This document shows positions 7,977-16,763 of a DNA stretch of 64,000 nucleotides, one piece after another. How positions within the stretch are numbered: the stretch's first letter is position 1; each line of letters opens with the position of its first letter. Source of the DNA: CBDAQR01 sp965199055 (GTDB lineage: Bacteria > Pseudomonadota > Gammaproteobacteria > Pseudomonadales > Halieaceae); contig CBDAQR010000004.1 of the NCBI GenBank assembly GCA_965199055.1, positions 1,364,001 through 1,428,000 on the forward strand, given 5' to 3'. The notes beneath the pieces were generated by a model that saw nothing but the letters and a program-made list of their open reading frames with translations, was not told the DNA's origin and did not search any database. The position numbers and the translations under genes were made by a program.

Positions 7977-9386
7977 TTAAACTGTGGCGGAGTACCGCGG
8001 AGCATTGGCTGCGGCGGGGCTGGCAGTCAGATATTGATCAAAAGTCATACAGATATTGCGAAGAAAGGGGCGTCCGGCTTCGGTGACGCGGAGACTATCG
8101 CGACTGACATCCAGTAGACCGTCGGCGCTCATACCTGCCAACTGGGCGAGTTCTTCGGCGAAGTGTGAATCGAAGTCGATATCAAACAATAACTCCGTGT
8201 CAGCCGTGTCGAGGTACATATTACAGATCAGTTCCATGATCACGTGTCTGCGGAGTTTGTCTTCGGAGTTCATGTGATAACCCCTGGCGATGGGCAGCTC
8301 ATCCCGATCCAGCCGAGCATAGTATTCGTTAAGACCGCGCTCGTTCTGTACATAGTAGTCGCCCATCTGGCTGATCGCCGAAACCCCCAGGCCCAGTAGG
8401 TCCTCCGCCATTTGGATTGAATAACCCTGGAAGTTGCGCTGCAGTCGGCCCTGTTGCTGCGCGTGTGCGAGGTCGTCGCTCTCGCGTACGTAGTGGTCAA
8501 GGCCGATATGAATGTAACCCCCATCGCAGAGTTTTTCGGCGATATGTTCCTGGATCGCGAGTTTCGTTTGCGGCGTCGGAAGCGTCAGCCGATCGATGGC
8601 CCGCTGGGAGCTGAAGCGATCTGGCAGATGCGCGTAGTTGTAACAGGCTATCCGGTCTGGCTGTAAGTCGATCACCTTGTCCAGCGTCGCGTCCATGGTG
8701 AAGCGATCCTGGTGGGGTAGGCCATAGATCAGGTCGAAACTCAGGGAGCGGAAGTCGTGCCGGCGAATGTGCTCCACCAGCTGCTTGACCATGGCGTAGG
8801 GCTGAACCCGATTCACCGATCGCTGTACCAGGGGGTCGAAGTCTTGTATGCCGAGACTGATTCGATTGAAGCCCAGGCCTTTCAGCAGTGCTATGCAGTT
8901 GGCATCTGTGGTGCGCGGATCGATCTCGATGGAGTATTCCCTGTGCCCCTGATCCAGCAGATTGAAGCTGCTGGCGAGCAGGTGCCATAGCTCCGTCAGC
9001 TCCGCGTGGTCGAGAAAGGTCGGGGTGCCGCCGCCAAAGTGCAGTTGCCGCACGGGTTTGCTGCCGCCATGCAGCTGCGCCTGTAGCTCGATTTCACGGT
9101 GCAGATGATCGAGATAGATGCGGCTGACCTCGGGATCGCGGGTGACGATCTTGTTGCAGGCGCAGTAATAACAGATGTCGCGGCAGAAGGGCACGTGCAC
9201 ATAAAGCGACAGGGCTCGATCAATGTCCTGGCGCAACATGGCGCTGTCGGCTTTGTATTGCTGCAGCGGAAAGCGCTCCCCAAACTGCGGTGCAGTAGGG
9301 TAGGAGGTGTAACGGGGCCCTGAGCAGGCATACTTGGTGGCCAGCGCGTGCTCATGGCGTCGTTGTGGGTTCAGGATGTTGTTCAT
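7977..9386 (-). CDS. hemN: oxygen-independent coproporphyrinogen III oxidase HemN
   Basis: HemN (469 residues) is a cytoplasmic radical SAM enzyme that converts coproporphyrinogen III to protoporphyrinogen IX without O2. The cluster motif is C68-X3-C72-X2-C75-X-C77 in YVHVPFCRDICYYCACNK, the CxC extension being specific to HemN. LHFGGGTPTFL and the EIDPRTT strand follow, and the HemN C-terminal domain is complete. It is the first gene after the FNR-type promoter, with fnr 28 bases downstream, so FNR likely controls it. Haem made by this route would feed the cbb3 oxidase. Confidence 0.96.
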   Translation of the reverse strand: MNNILNPQRRHEHALATKYACSGPRYTSYPTAPQFGERFPLQQYKADSAMLRQDIDRALSLYVHVPFCRDICYYCACNKIVTRDPEVSRIYLDHLHREIELQAQLHGGSKPVRQLHFGGGTPTFLDHAELTELWHLLASSFNLLDQGHREYSIEIDPRTTDANCIALLKGLGFNRISLGIQDFDPLVQRSVNRVQPYAMVKQLVEHIRRHDFRSLSFDLIYGLPHQDRFTMDATLDKVIDLQPDRIACYNYAHLPDRFSSQRAIDRLTLPTPQTKLAIQEHIAEKLCDGGYIHIGLDHYVRESDDLAHAQQQGRLQRNFQGYSIQMAEDLLGLGVSAISQMGDYYVQNERGLNEYYARLDRDELPIARGYHMNSEDKLRRHVIMELICNMYLDTADTELLFDIDFDSHFAEELAQLAGMSADGLLDVSRDSLRVTEAGRPFLRNICMTFDQYLTASPAAANAPRYSATV

Positions 9387-9403
9387 TGAAACCTCTATGT
9401 CTC

Positions 9404-9451
9404 AAGCCGCAGCATATCAACTGAGACTGAGGCGACCTTGATTCAGGTCAA
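9404..9451 (-). promoter_or_regulatory. class II FNR-dependent promoter of hemN-fnr
   Basis: TTGATTCAGGTCAA (9438-9451) matches the FNR consensus TTGAT-N4-ATCAA with one mismatch. On the minus strand a TATGCT -10 lies at 9416-9411, giving a start near 9404. The box centre is then about 41 bases upstream, the class II position. AGAGG precedes the hemN ATG at 9386. Confidence 0.8.
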
Positions 9452-9549
9452 TCCCGCGTAAATAAAGGGCTGCAGGAGGGTTTTATCGGCCCAAAGTGGG
9501 TTCGGTAGTGTCCAGTATGCAGGTCTATACCGCCCGCTTGTGCCTCCTG

Positions 9550-9578
9550 TTGACGCTGTCCTGGCGGCACCGGAGAAT
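9550..9578 (+). promoter_or_regulatory. candidate sigma-70 promoter of the dioxygenase gene
   Basis: TTGACG (9550-9555) and GAGAAT (9573-9578) are separated by 17 bases. This predicts a start near 9585, about 30 bases before the dioxygenase ATG at 9616. Hexamer matches are 5/6 and 4/6. Confidence 0.45.
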
Positions 9579-9590
9579 GAGGCTCTCATT
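9576..9590. promoter_or_regulatory. palindrome AATGAG-N3-CTCATT over the -10/start region
   Basis: A perfect 6-base inverted repeat overlaps the end of the predicted -10 and the transcription start of the dioxygenase gene. Its location suits an operator. The binding protein is unknown; the LuxR-type regulator encoded downstream is one candidate. Confidence 0.4.
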
Positions 9591-9615
9591 TTATCCAGCA
9601 CTGGGAGTTTTTCGC

Positions 9616-10515
9616 ATGAATGTGCGTAGTCTTGGCTATGTCCGTATTGAATCTACCGATCCGCAACAATGGCTCGAGTATGGCACGCAAGTGCTCGGGC
9701 TCATGCAGGCGCCAGGAATGCCTGACGATGGTGTCGTCTATCTGAAAATGGACGCACGTCCTTTCCGTTTTGCTGTCTTTCCCGGCGACACCGATCGACT
9801 CGCTACCTGTGGCTGGGAGCTGTATGACGCTGATGACTTTGAGGCGGCACACCAGGAGCTGAGTGATGCCGGAGTCAGTTTTGAGCAGGGAAGTGCGGAA
9901 GAGTGCCAGGCGCGCCGCGTTGCGGGGCTGATAAAGCTGCAAGACCCGGCTGGAAATAGCCTGGAGCTTTATCATGGCGCAGATCTCGACTATGCCAAGT
10001 TCGTTTCTCCAGTGGGTATAGCAGAGTTCGAAACCGGTTTTAATGGTGATATGGGCTTCGGCCACGCTGTTTTGCCTGCGCCCAATCTGCAGGAAACTCA
10101 TGCGTTTTATAAAGAAATCTTGGGCTTTGGCGACACGGACTACATGCATTTTCACTTTAGTGAAGAGCCGGGGGATCCCGGGCAGGGCCTCAATTTCATG
10201 CACGTGGACAATCCACGACATCATAGTCTCGCGCTGTATCAGGCGGAAATGCCCAGCGGCTGTGTCCACTTAATGGTCGAAGTAAAGTCCGTCGATGAGG
10301 TGGGCTACTGTCTCGATCGCGTATTGGAGCGCGACATTCCGGTTACCTCAACCCTTGGCCGTCATACCAACGACCGCATGCTGTCCTTCTATATGGCAAC
10401 CCCCACGGGATTTGCCATGGAGTTCGGTTGTGAAGGACTCAAGATGGATTGGGATAACTACACCCCGACCAAGTCGGCGTTGCCGAGCATCTGGGGGCAT
10501 AAGTTCCAGATGTAA
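9616..10515 (+). CDS. extradiol ring-cleavage dioxygenase, VOC/BphC-like
   Basis: A 299-residue two-domain vicinal-oxygen-chelate protein of the type I extradiol dioxygenases (BphC/HsaC relatives), which open catechol-type rings next to the diol using Fe(II). Metal ligands are visible as H in MGFGHAVLPA, H in PRHHSLALY and E in TGFAMEFG. The active-site stretch FYMATPTGFAMEF fits the extradiol signature. The start at 9616 is chosen because GGGAG precedes it and family proteins begin just before this motif; upstream in-frame codons lie before the predicted promoter. The substrate is unknown, and an aromatic or steroid ring is possible. It converges with the LuxR gene with no gap between stop codons. 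Confidence 0.85.
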   Translation: MNVRSLGYVRIESTDPQQWLEYGTQVLGLMQAPGMPDDGVVYLKMDARPFRFAVFPGDTDRLATCGWELYDADDFEAAHQELSDAGVSFEQGSAEECQARRVAGLIKLQDPAGNSLELYHGADLDYAKFVSPVGIAEFETGFNGDMGFGHAVLPAPNLQETHAFYKEILGFGDTDYMHFHFSEEPGDPGQGLNFMHVDNPRHHSLALYQAEMPSGCVHLMVEVKSVDEVGYCLDRVLERDIPVTSTLGRHTNDRMLSFYMATPTGFAMEFGCEGLKMDWDNYTPTKSALPSIWGHKFQM

Positions 10516-11691
10516 CTAGCCCAGGCTGGCGACGCTCTTGAGTACCAGCCTGACCAGTTCCGCCTGGCGCGTCGCGCCGGTCTTAGCGAAGATAGACTTC
10601 AACTGCGCCCGTGCCGTGTGTTGGGAGATATTCTGTTCTTCCGATACCTGTGCCAGGCTTAGTCCTCTCGCAAGTTTGACGGCGAGATTGGTTTCTGCGG
10701 GCGTCAGCTCGAACAGCTCTGCCAACAGCTGTTGCGAGGCACTTTCTTGTTGTTCTGGGTCGCTGACAAACACCGCGATACAGGGGCTGGACTGACCTTC
10801 GGCCCATTCCGATGCCGGCACCGGGCGTACCACCATTCCCAACTCGGCTTTTCCCGAAAGTCTTGGAATGCGCAGCGCGCGAGCCATGCCGGTGGTACCT
10901 GCGCGTTGCGCTGCAATCGCAGAGTCCAACAGCTGCTGTAGCGCAGTATTAACGCTGCGCTCTGACGCCGTTAGCTTGTCGTCCACGAGTTGCAGGCCTT
11001 CCTGAGTCTCCAACAGGCTGGCTGCCACAGAGTTGTATTTCAATACGCGGCCTCGCTCATCCAGGATCAGCGTGGCGACGGCCAGTTGATCTACAGCTCC
11101 CGCATAGAGATCGCGTTCTGATTCGATGCGATTAATGCGAGCGTGAATCTGGATGCTGCGGCGCAAATGGCTGAGAAAGGCTTCACAATAATATTTGTGC
11201 GCGTCTTCAAATGCGTCTTCATCGCGGCGGCGGGCAATGCGCAGGCGCGCCTGCATGCCATCCGGTTCTACCGTGTCGACGCCCAGGATATGAAACAAGC
11301 CAATGGGTTTCAGGTAGTCAAGGTAGTACTCTGATTCCACCAGCTCCTCGTCGGGCACCAGTTCATGCATCGTGACCACCTGCCCCGGAGGCAGGTTGAC
11401 GAAGGGGTCCATGGCGAAAAACTGTTCTCGGTAGTGCACGGCCTCCCAGTCGTCGGGGTCCGCCAACTGCTCGCTGACCTCATCATCCTCGCTGCGTCGA
11501 CAATTTAGAATGACTCCTTTGTCGCCTGTGGCGGGTGGTCGCAAAACCAGTGACACAACCTGGGCGTCCATGACTTTTCGCAATAAAGGCAGAAAATCTT
11601 GCCAGGGCCGATCCTGCAGTGCGCCTTCATAGATAGATTCCAGCAGCTGCTCGTGGGTTGCCTGGTCGACGAGGAAATGTTCCTGGGTCAT
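10516..11691 (-). CDS. LuxR-type helix-turn-helix transcription regulator
   Basis: A 391-residue regulator. The N-terminal 190 residues contain the conserved start LLESIYEGALQDRPWQDFL seen in orphan LuxR proteins of marine gammaproteobacteria. A PAS-like middle (LAVATLILDERGRVLKYN) follows, and then a C-terminal GerE/LuxR HTH (about residues 325-385) with LTPAETNLAVKLARGLS and SQHTARAQLKSIFAKTG. No receiver domain or acyl-homoserine-lactone domain is evident, so the signal is unknown. It lies 15 bases downstream of the DUF1631-GGDEF-EAL gene and probably shares its transcript. Neighbourhood suggests it might control the convergent dioxygenase. Confidence 0.85.
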   Translation of the reverse strand: MTQEHFLVDQATHEQLLESIYEGALQDRPWQDFLPLLRKVMDAQVVSLVLRPPATGDKGVILNCRRSEDDEVSEQLADPDDWEAVHYREQFFAMDPFVNLPPGQVVTMHELVPDEELVESEYYLDYLKPIGLFHILGVDTVEPDGMQARLRIARRRDEDAFEDAHKYYCEAFLSHLRRSIQIHARINRIESERDLYAGAVDQLAVATLILDERGRVLKYNSVAASLLETQEGLQLVDDKLTASERSVNTALQQLLDSAIAAQRAGTTGMARALRIPRLSGKAELGMVVRPVPASEWAEGQSSPCIAVFVSDPEQQESASQQLLAELFELTPAETNLAVKLARGLSLAQVSEEQNISQHTARAQLKSIFAKTGATRQAELVRLVLKSVASLG

Positions 11692-11706
11692 GGCTGCAAG
11701 ACCGCG

Positions 11707-14700
11707 CTACTTTTCCAGCAGCTCCAGGTTCTTCGCTAACTCTGTCAGCGGCGTCGGCTTACCGATACCCCAGCCCTGCAGGTAGTCCACTCCGAGTTCG
11801 CGAAGCTTTTCGATGACCGCCTCATTCTCGGCAAACTCGGCGATGGTCTCCTGTCCCAGAAAATGGGCGAGGTCGTTGATTGACTTGGTCATCGCATAGT
11901 CCTTGGGGTTCTCGTGAATCTGGGCAATAAAGGTGCCGTCGATCTTCACGTAGTCCACAGGTAGTTCGCGCAGGTAAGAGTAGGAGGCGAGGCCGGTGCC
12001 AAAATCATCGATCGAGAATTTACAGCCGATGTTCTTGAACTCGTTGACGAAGTCCGTCGCCTTGACCATGTTGGAGATGGTGCCGGTTTCGGTAATTTCA
12101 AAGCAGATTTTGTTGGTACCCACGCCGTATTCCGAGATCTGTTCGAACAGAAACTCCATGAAGTTATCGTCGGTTATGCTGTTTCCCGATAGATTGATAG
12201 AGAGATTCGGTACCACCTTCTGCTCATCCATCATCTGACTAATCCAGCTAAAGACTTGCTTGATCACCCAGCGGTCGACCTGAGACATATAGCCAAAGCG
12301 TTCAGCGCTGATAATAAAATCCTGCGGAGAATGCAGCTTGCCTTCCTCGTCCTGAATCGAAAGCAGTACTTCATAATGTTTGACGGCCGCTTCACCCGGG
12401 TCCGGATGAGTCTTGGCGATGGGCTGTGCTTGCAGGACAAAATTCTTGGTATCGAGTGTCTTTTCGATTTGCGCAATAGTGGCGGCTTCCTCCGCCTTGT
12501 ATTCGCCCGCGCGCTTGAGATCTTCTTTGAACTGCACGACACGATTGCGGCCTTCTTCCTTGGCCTGCATAACGGCTGCAGTCGCATTGTCCATGATCTC
12601 TTCAACGGATTGATTATGATCCTGAATGGAGCAGACGCCGATGCTGACCGTGAAAGACACTTTGTCATTTTCGACGGTGACGGGGCTCTTCTCGATATCC
12701 CCACGAATGGATTCAGCGTGAGTGATGGCCTGCTCTATTGATCGATCGAGCAGCAGCACACCGAACTTGTTACCTTCCAAACGCGCCGATGACACTTTCT
12801 TGTCGTGCTGCTGAGAAAGCAGTTTGGCAAACTCGACTAGCACCTGGTCGCCGGTGAGCTCGTCATAGACCTCATTTACCAGTGCGAACTGATCAATGTC
12901 GACATAGAGCAGGGCGTGCGCGGAGTGTTTGGATTTAGCGTGCTTCAGTGCGACATCAATTTGTTTGAGGAAGGTGTCGCGATTGATGAGCCTGGTGAGC
13001 GTGTCGTGATTCTTGTCGAAGCTGAGCGACTTCTGAACATGCTCCAGCGTCTTGTACATGGTCTGGTCGACCAGCGGCAGTTCGTCCGCGGGGGTAGGCG
13101 TTTTGACGCCGCGCGAGAGCTGTCTGGCCAACTCGATGCCGCTGACATCGGCCACTTTCTGGCCGCGCTCGTTGACGAAGATGAAGCGGTCGCGATCCTC
13201 GCTGATCCATGCCAGTTGCATGCGCCGACGGGCTCCCTTTTTATCCTTGAAGCTCAGCCAGTGGCCTTTTTCGAGATCTTCTACCCGCTTTACCCAGCGG
13301 CGCAGGCGCGGCAGACTTTCGACTTTCTTGCGTATTTCCTCCGGTCCGCGCGTTTTGGCGACCGGCTGCGGTATCACCTCGGCCTGGGTGAGTTCCTGGC
13401 GTCCCGCCAAAACTTCCTTGAGCTCGTCCAGCACCGGTTCATGAGCGACATTGGTCGGCAGAGCCTCAGAAATTTGTTGGCGAATCATGTCGATGAACGG
13501 CTCAGCTTCCATCGCACGCTCTACCTGAACCTGCTCGTCTACTCCGCCTTTTTGCTGTTCGATCAGCCACAGGGAGAGCAGGTCCAAGGTCTTGACGTAG
13601 TCTTTCCAGGCTTTGCTGTTCGGTCCCTGCTTAACGTGGGTTAGTGTCAGCAGGTCACGCCAACCATTCTCGACGAGATCGACGATTGGTTTGGGTGCAT
13701 TGGGCGGCCGGATGCGGCTGTTGAGGATTTTGTCGACAGCCTGATGGGCCTTGTGCAGCTTCTGCTGCCCATCTTGTGTTTTGACGACCCGTTCAACATT
13801 ACGTTCGTGCGCGCGCTGCTGCTGTTGCGCCAATTTATCGAGATCGCCCAGCGCTGTTTCGAATACGCTGCTGTCGGTTTTGTAGTTCTCGACAATGTTG
13901 TCGATGATGCCCGATACCCGATTCTCCAGGGCCTTGTTGGGATAATTGGCCGAAGAGGATAGCTGCGCGACCTTGTCGATCACTCCCCGCGCGGGATGGT
14001 TTCGATTGGCGAAAAACTGTGGCTCCAGCAGTGCCAATTTGGCCATCGGGATTTGCAGGTCCCCGACGACCCCTTTCAGGTCCGGCGTTACGTCGACGTC
14101 CGAGCTCAGATCGTTAAATAGATTGTCCACCAGGTCGAGCTGGTTAAGGCTTGCTGGCGCCATGCCCTGGGTGCCTTCGAGCTCGGCGATCTGCTGCTGA
14201 TTATCGGCGAGATACTGCCGCAATGATGGCTGCGCTTGTTGCTTAATCTGAGAGCGCACTTCCTGGTTGGTCTGCAGTGATGACAGCGCATTGGCTAAGG
14301 CGGATGTGCTGGCAAAGTTACCACCGTCGCCGGCAGTGCCGGTCGCAGCGCCGCCCGATAAGCCCTGTGGGGCGCCACCCAGATCGGCAAGTCCATCGCC
14401 CATCGCCGGAGCAATCGATCCTGCGCCGCCCTCGGGGGCAGCATCCCTGCGAAAACTCAGCGCATCGATGACTGAACGGTACAGTTCGTCCGGGTTGAAT
14501 TGCTGTTTAATCGCGTCGACCAGTTCATTGGCGAGTCTTTCCGAGATCGGTTTGTCCTCGCCGGCGCTTTGCTCTGCCTCCGCAGTACCGATGCGGCGAG
14601 CTTCTTCAATGAGGTCTTCGGCCTCATGCTCGGTGGGTAGGCTCTCCTCATCAGCGTTCGCGTCGGCCGCTGGCGCTTCGGGCTCGGGTTCTCGCGCTTG

Positions 14701-15756
14701 CGGAGCACTGGATTTGGCGCGCTTGTGCTCGAGGTCGAGTCGCTTCAATACGCTTCCGGAGCGCTTGATGTCGTCTTCGATATCAGCGCGCACGCCTTGT
14801 TCGCGCAAAAATGCATTAAGGCTGGTGTAAAAAGGGTCGAGCTTACGAATGACTTCGTTGGAGTAGAAGTTGTAGACCTCTGGCGCAATGACATGCGGGA
14901 TACCGCGATCGTTAATGGCGCCGCGGAACGCCTGGCACAATTGCGCGACGTGAACCGGCAGGCGAATCTCCAGCGGGCTCATATCAGCCAGTTCCGCGTA
15001 GCGCACTGTCAGACACTCCAGCGGCGTTGCGTACTTGTCGGTGCCCATCTTGATCATGCGATTGAGCGACAGTGAGTCTTCAAAATCCTGAATATCAACC
15101 AGGTTCAGTTCACCGAAATCGACTTCGCCGTCGTCGCTGGGTTCTTCCTTACCGCGTTTTATGGGGTCGTCAAAGAAGACTTCCAGCTGCGCGACGTAGG
15201 CTTTGCGAATATCGTCCTTGCCGCGCTTGACGACATTCATTGTTTCGTAGAGCTCTTCTTGTTGATGTTGGCTCTGTGGTCTTGAGGATTGGTCGAAGAG
15301 GTGGTCGGTCAGCGCCATTAGGAAGTTATTGATGAGCTTGTCCACCTGTCGCAGCGCGCGCTTGCGAAATTCGGGGAGTAGCTCGCTGTCGACAGCGGCC
15401 GCCGCTTGCGGATGTTTTCTCGGCTTTGCTTTAAGTTTGCTCAGGGCAGTACCGGTTGCGACCGAGACCGGATCGCGAAACTCCAGGGTGACACTAGTGC
15501 CCTCGGCGCCCACGATGCCAATCGGCACGATGATGGGGCCGCCATCGTCGTCGAAGATCTGCTTGAATACCAGCTCGCCCGCTGCACCCGTTGGCACATT
15601 GATGGTTGTGCCGACGATTTTGCCGCGCATGGGCTTGGCATTGGTCATCAGTAAGCCCTGGTCGAGGGCGGCCGAGATTTCGCCGGCAAACAACGGAATT
15701 CCGTCGACGTGAACCTCAGCTGGCTGATTCTGTGGCAGCTGTTCAGCTTCTGGCAT
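11707..15756 (-). CDS. DUF1631-GGDEF-EAL protein, probable c-di-GMP phosphodiesterase
   Basis: A 1349-residue cytoplasmic protein. A short N-terminal beta-rich segment is followed by a long helical DUF1631 region (roughly residues 130-800), with a low-complexity Ala/Glu/Pro patch near 350-400. A GGDEF domain (about 920-1080) starts DTLTRLINRD, but its signature is EGNKF near residue 993, so cyclase activity is unlikely. The EAL domain (about 1105-1349) has EVLL in place of EALLR, yet keeps LSINLSG, FEITET, IDDFGTG, VKIDG, AEFAE and QGWGIGKP. A phosphodiesterase or c-di-GMP sensor is the best guess. ATG 15756 is chosen; a TTG sits one codon upstream. It is followed closely by the luxR-type gene. 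Confidence 0.88.
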   Translation of the reverse strand: MPEAEQLPQNQPAEVHVDGIPLFAGEISAALDQGLLMTNAKPMRGKIVGTTINVPTGAAGELVFKQIFDDDGGPIIVPIGIVGAEGTSVTLEFRDPVSVATGTALSKLKAKPRKHPQAAAAVDSELLPEFRKRALRQVDKLINNFLMALTDHLFDQSSRPQSQHQQEELYETMNVVKRGKDDIRKAYVAQLEVFFDDPIKRGKEEPSDDGEVDFGELNLVDIQDFEDSLSLNRMIKMGTDKYATPLECLTVRYAELADMSPLEIRLPVHVAQLCQAFRGAINDRGIPHVIAPEVYNFYSNEVIRKLDPFYTSLNAFLREQGVRADIEDDIKRSGSVLKRLDLEHKRAKSSAPQAREPEPEAPAADANADEESLPTEHEAEDLIEEARRIGTAEAEQSAGEDKPISERLANELVDAIKQQFNPDELYRSVIDALSFRRDAAPEGGAGSIAPAMGDGLADLGGAPQGLSGGAATGTAGDGGNFASTSALANALSSLQTNQEVRSQIKQQAQPSLRQYLADNQQQIAELEGTQGMAPASLNQLDLVDNLFNDLSSDVDVTPDLKGVVGDLQIPMAKLALLEPQFFANRNHPARGVIDKVAQLSSSANYPNKALENRVSGIIDNIVENYKTDSSVFETALGDLDKLAQQQQRAHERNVERVVKTQDGQQKLHKAHQAVDKILNSRIRPPNAPKPIVDLVENGWRDLLTLTHVKQGPNSKAWKDYVKTLDLLSLWLIEQQKGGVDEQVQVERAMEAEPFIDMIRQQISEALPTNVAHEPVLDELKEVLAGRQELTQAEVIPQPVAKTRGPEEIRKKVESLPRLRRWVKRVEDLEKGHWLSFKDKKGARRRMQLAWISEDRDRFIFVNERGQKVADVSGIELARQLSRGVKTPTPADELPLVDQTMYKTLEHVQKSLSFDKNHDTLTRLINRDTFLKQIDVALKHAKSKHSAHALLYVDIDQFALVNEVYDELTGDQVLVEFAKLLSQQHDKKVSSARLEGNKFGVLLLDRSIEQAITHAESIRGDIEKSPVTVENDKVSFTVSIGVCSIQDHNQSVEEIMDNATAAVMQAKEEGRNRVVQFKEDLKRAGEYKAEEAATIAQIEKTLDTKNFVLQAQPIAKTHPDPGEAAVKHYEVLLSIQDEEGKLHSPQDFIISAERFGYMSQVDRWVIKQVFSWISQMMDEQKVVPNLSINLSGNSITDDNFMEFLFEQISEYGVGTNKICFEITETGTISNMVKATDFVNEFKNIGCKFSIDDFGTGLASYSYLRELPVDYVKIDGTFIAQIHENPKDYAMTKSINDLAHFLGQETIAEFAENEAVIEKLRELGVDYLQGWGIGKPTPLTELAKNLELLEK

Positions 15757-15813
15757 CAAGACCTCTTGTGAACGACCAGGCGACCCCCCGGGCTCGCCTA
15801 TGAAACAGCATTG

Positions 15814-15819
15814 AGTATA
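15814..15819 (-). promoter_or_regulatory. candidate -10 element (TATACT) for the DUF1631 gene
   Basis: On the minus strand TATACT lies about 58 bases before the ATG at 15756. A convincing -35 at 16-18 bases was not found. A GC-rich hairpin (GGCGA paired with TCGCC) lies at about 15780-15799 in the predicted leader. Confidence 0.3.
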
Positions 15820-15864
15820 ACCTGATCTATTGTCCGAAACACAAATGCATAGCGCTTCTGTGAC

Positions 15865-16644
15865 TCAGTTCTGGTTTGCGTTTGCGGCGCCCAGGAATGC
15901 GGGTTTTTCACCACCGCCATGCACCGCGATGCTGGCTCCGCTGATGTAGCTGGACAACGGTGATGCCAGAAACAGACAGGCATCACCGATGTCCTGCGGT
16001 TGTGCCATGCGGCCCAATGGAATAGTCGCGCCTACAGCCGCGATGCCATCTTCGTCACCGTAGTGTAAATGCGATTGCTCGGTCTCGGTGAGCCCACAGA
16101 TGATCGCGTTCACCCGCACTTTCGGCGCCCATTCCACGGCCAGCGATGTACCCAGGTTAACGAGTCCCGCTTTCGCCGCACCATACGCAGCGGTGCCGGG
16201 GGAGGGGCGAATGGTGCTGACGCTGGCGATATTGATGATGCTGCCGCCGCTGTCCTGTTGCTGCATGACCGCGTTCGCGGCCTGGGCAAAGTTAAGCGGC
16301 GCAATCAGATTGAGACGGATAATGGCCTCGGAAAATCGTGGCGATGCCGTGGCGGCATCCGCATGGGGCGCACCGCCGGCGTTATTGACTAGAATGTCGA
16401 GCCCACCCAACTGTTCGACCGCAAAATCGACGCATGCCGTCACCTGATCCACATCGCGGACATCACAGGTATAAAACAGGGCACTGTTGGAGCCCACCGC
16501 AGGCAGCTCTTCGGGCGCACTACGTCCGCAGATCACTACTCTCGCACCGGCTTCCAGCAATCGCTGAGTAATACCCCGGCCAACGCCCTTGCCGCCGCCG
16601 GTAACGATGGCGGCTTTGCCGCTCAAGTCTATCGGGTTGTCCAT
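15865..16644 (-). CDS. short-chain dehydrogenase/reductase, divergent from the F420 operon
   Basis: A 259-residue classical SDR. The Rossmann glycine motif TGGGKGVG is near residue 15, NNAGG near 90, and the catalytic Ser-Tyr-Lys set lies in IASVSTIRPSPGTAAYGAAKAG (split here: ASVS then YGAAK). It ends with the family-typical ISGASIAVHGGG. The substrate is unknown. Annotation starts at ATG 16644; an upstream in-frame codon would extend the protein over the start of npdG. Its head-to-head position with npdG across 119 bases suggests a link with the F420 pathway, but nothing in the sequence shows F420 use; the motif points to NAD(P). Confidence 0.85.
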   Translation of the reverse strand: MDNPIDLSGKAAIVTGGGKGVGRGITQRLLEAGARVVICGRSAPEELPAVGSNSALFYTCDVRDVDQVTACVDFAVEQLGGLDILVNNAGGAPHADAATASPRFSEAIIRLNLIAPLNFAQAANAVMQQQDSGGSIINIASVSTIRPSPGTAAYGAAKAGLVNLGTSLAVEWAPKVRVNAIICGLTETEQSHLHYGDEDGIAAVGATIPLGRMAQPQDIGDACLFLASPLSSYISGASIAVHGGGEKPAFLGAANANQN

Positions 16645-16763
16645 GGGCGTCTCGCTCTCTAGCTTGTTTAGTGGGGGTGATTTACATAATATGCGGGGCG
16701 GCGCGTATCGTACCCCCCATCCGGTAGGGGTGCAATTTTTGACACAGAATCGAGAACCACAAT

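Noticed and set aside
16739..16744. TTGACA as -35 of npdG
   Set aside because: The position is only 20 bases before the ATG and has no -10 at a workable distance.
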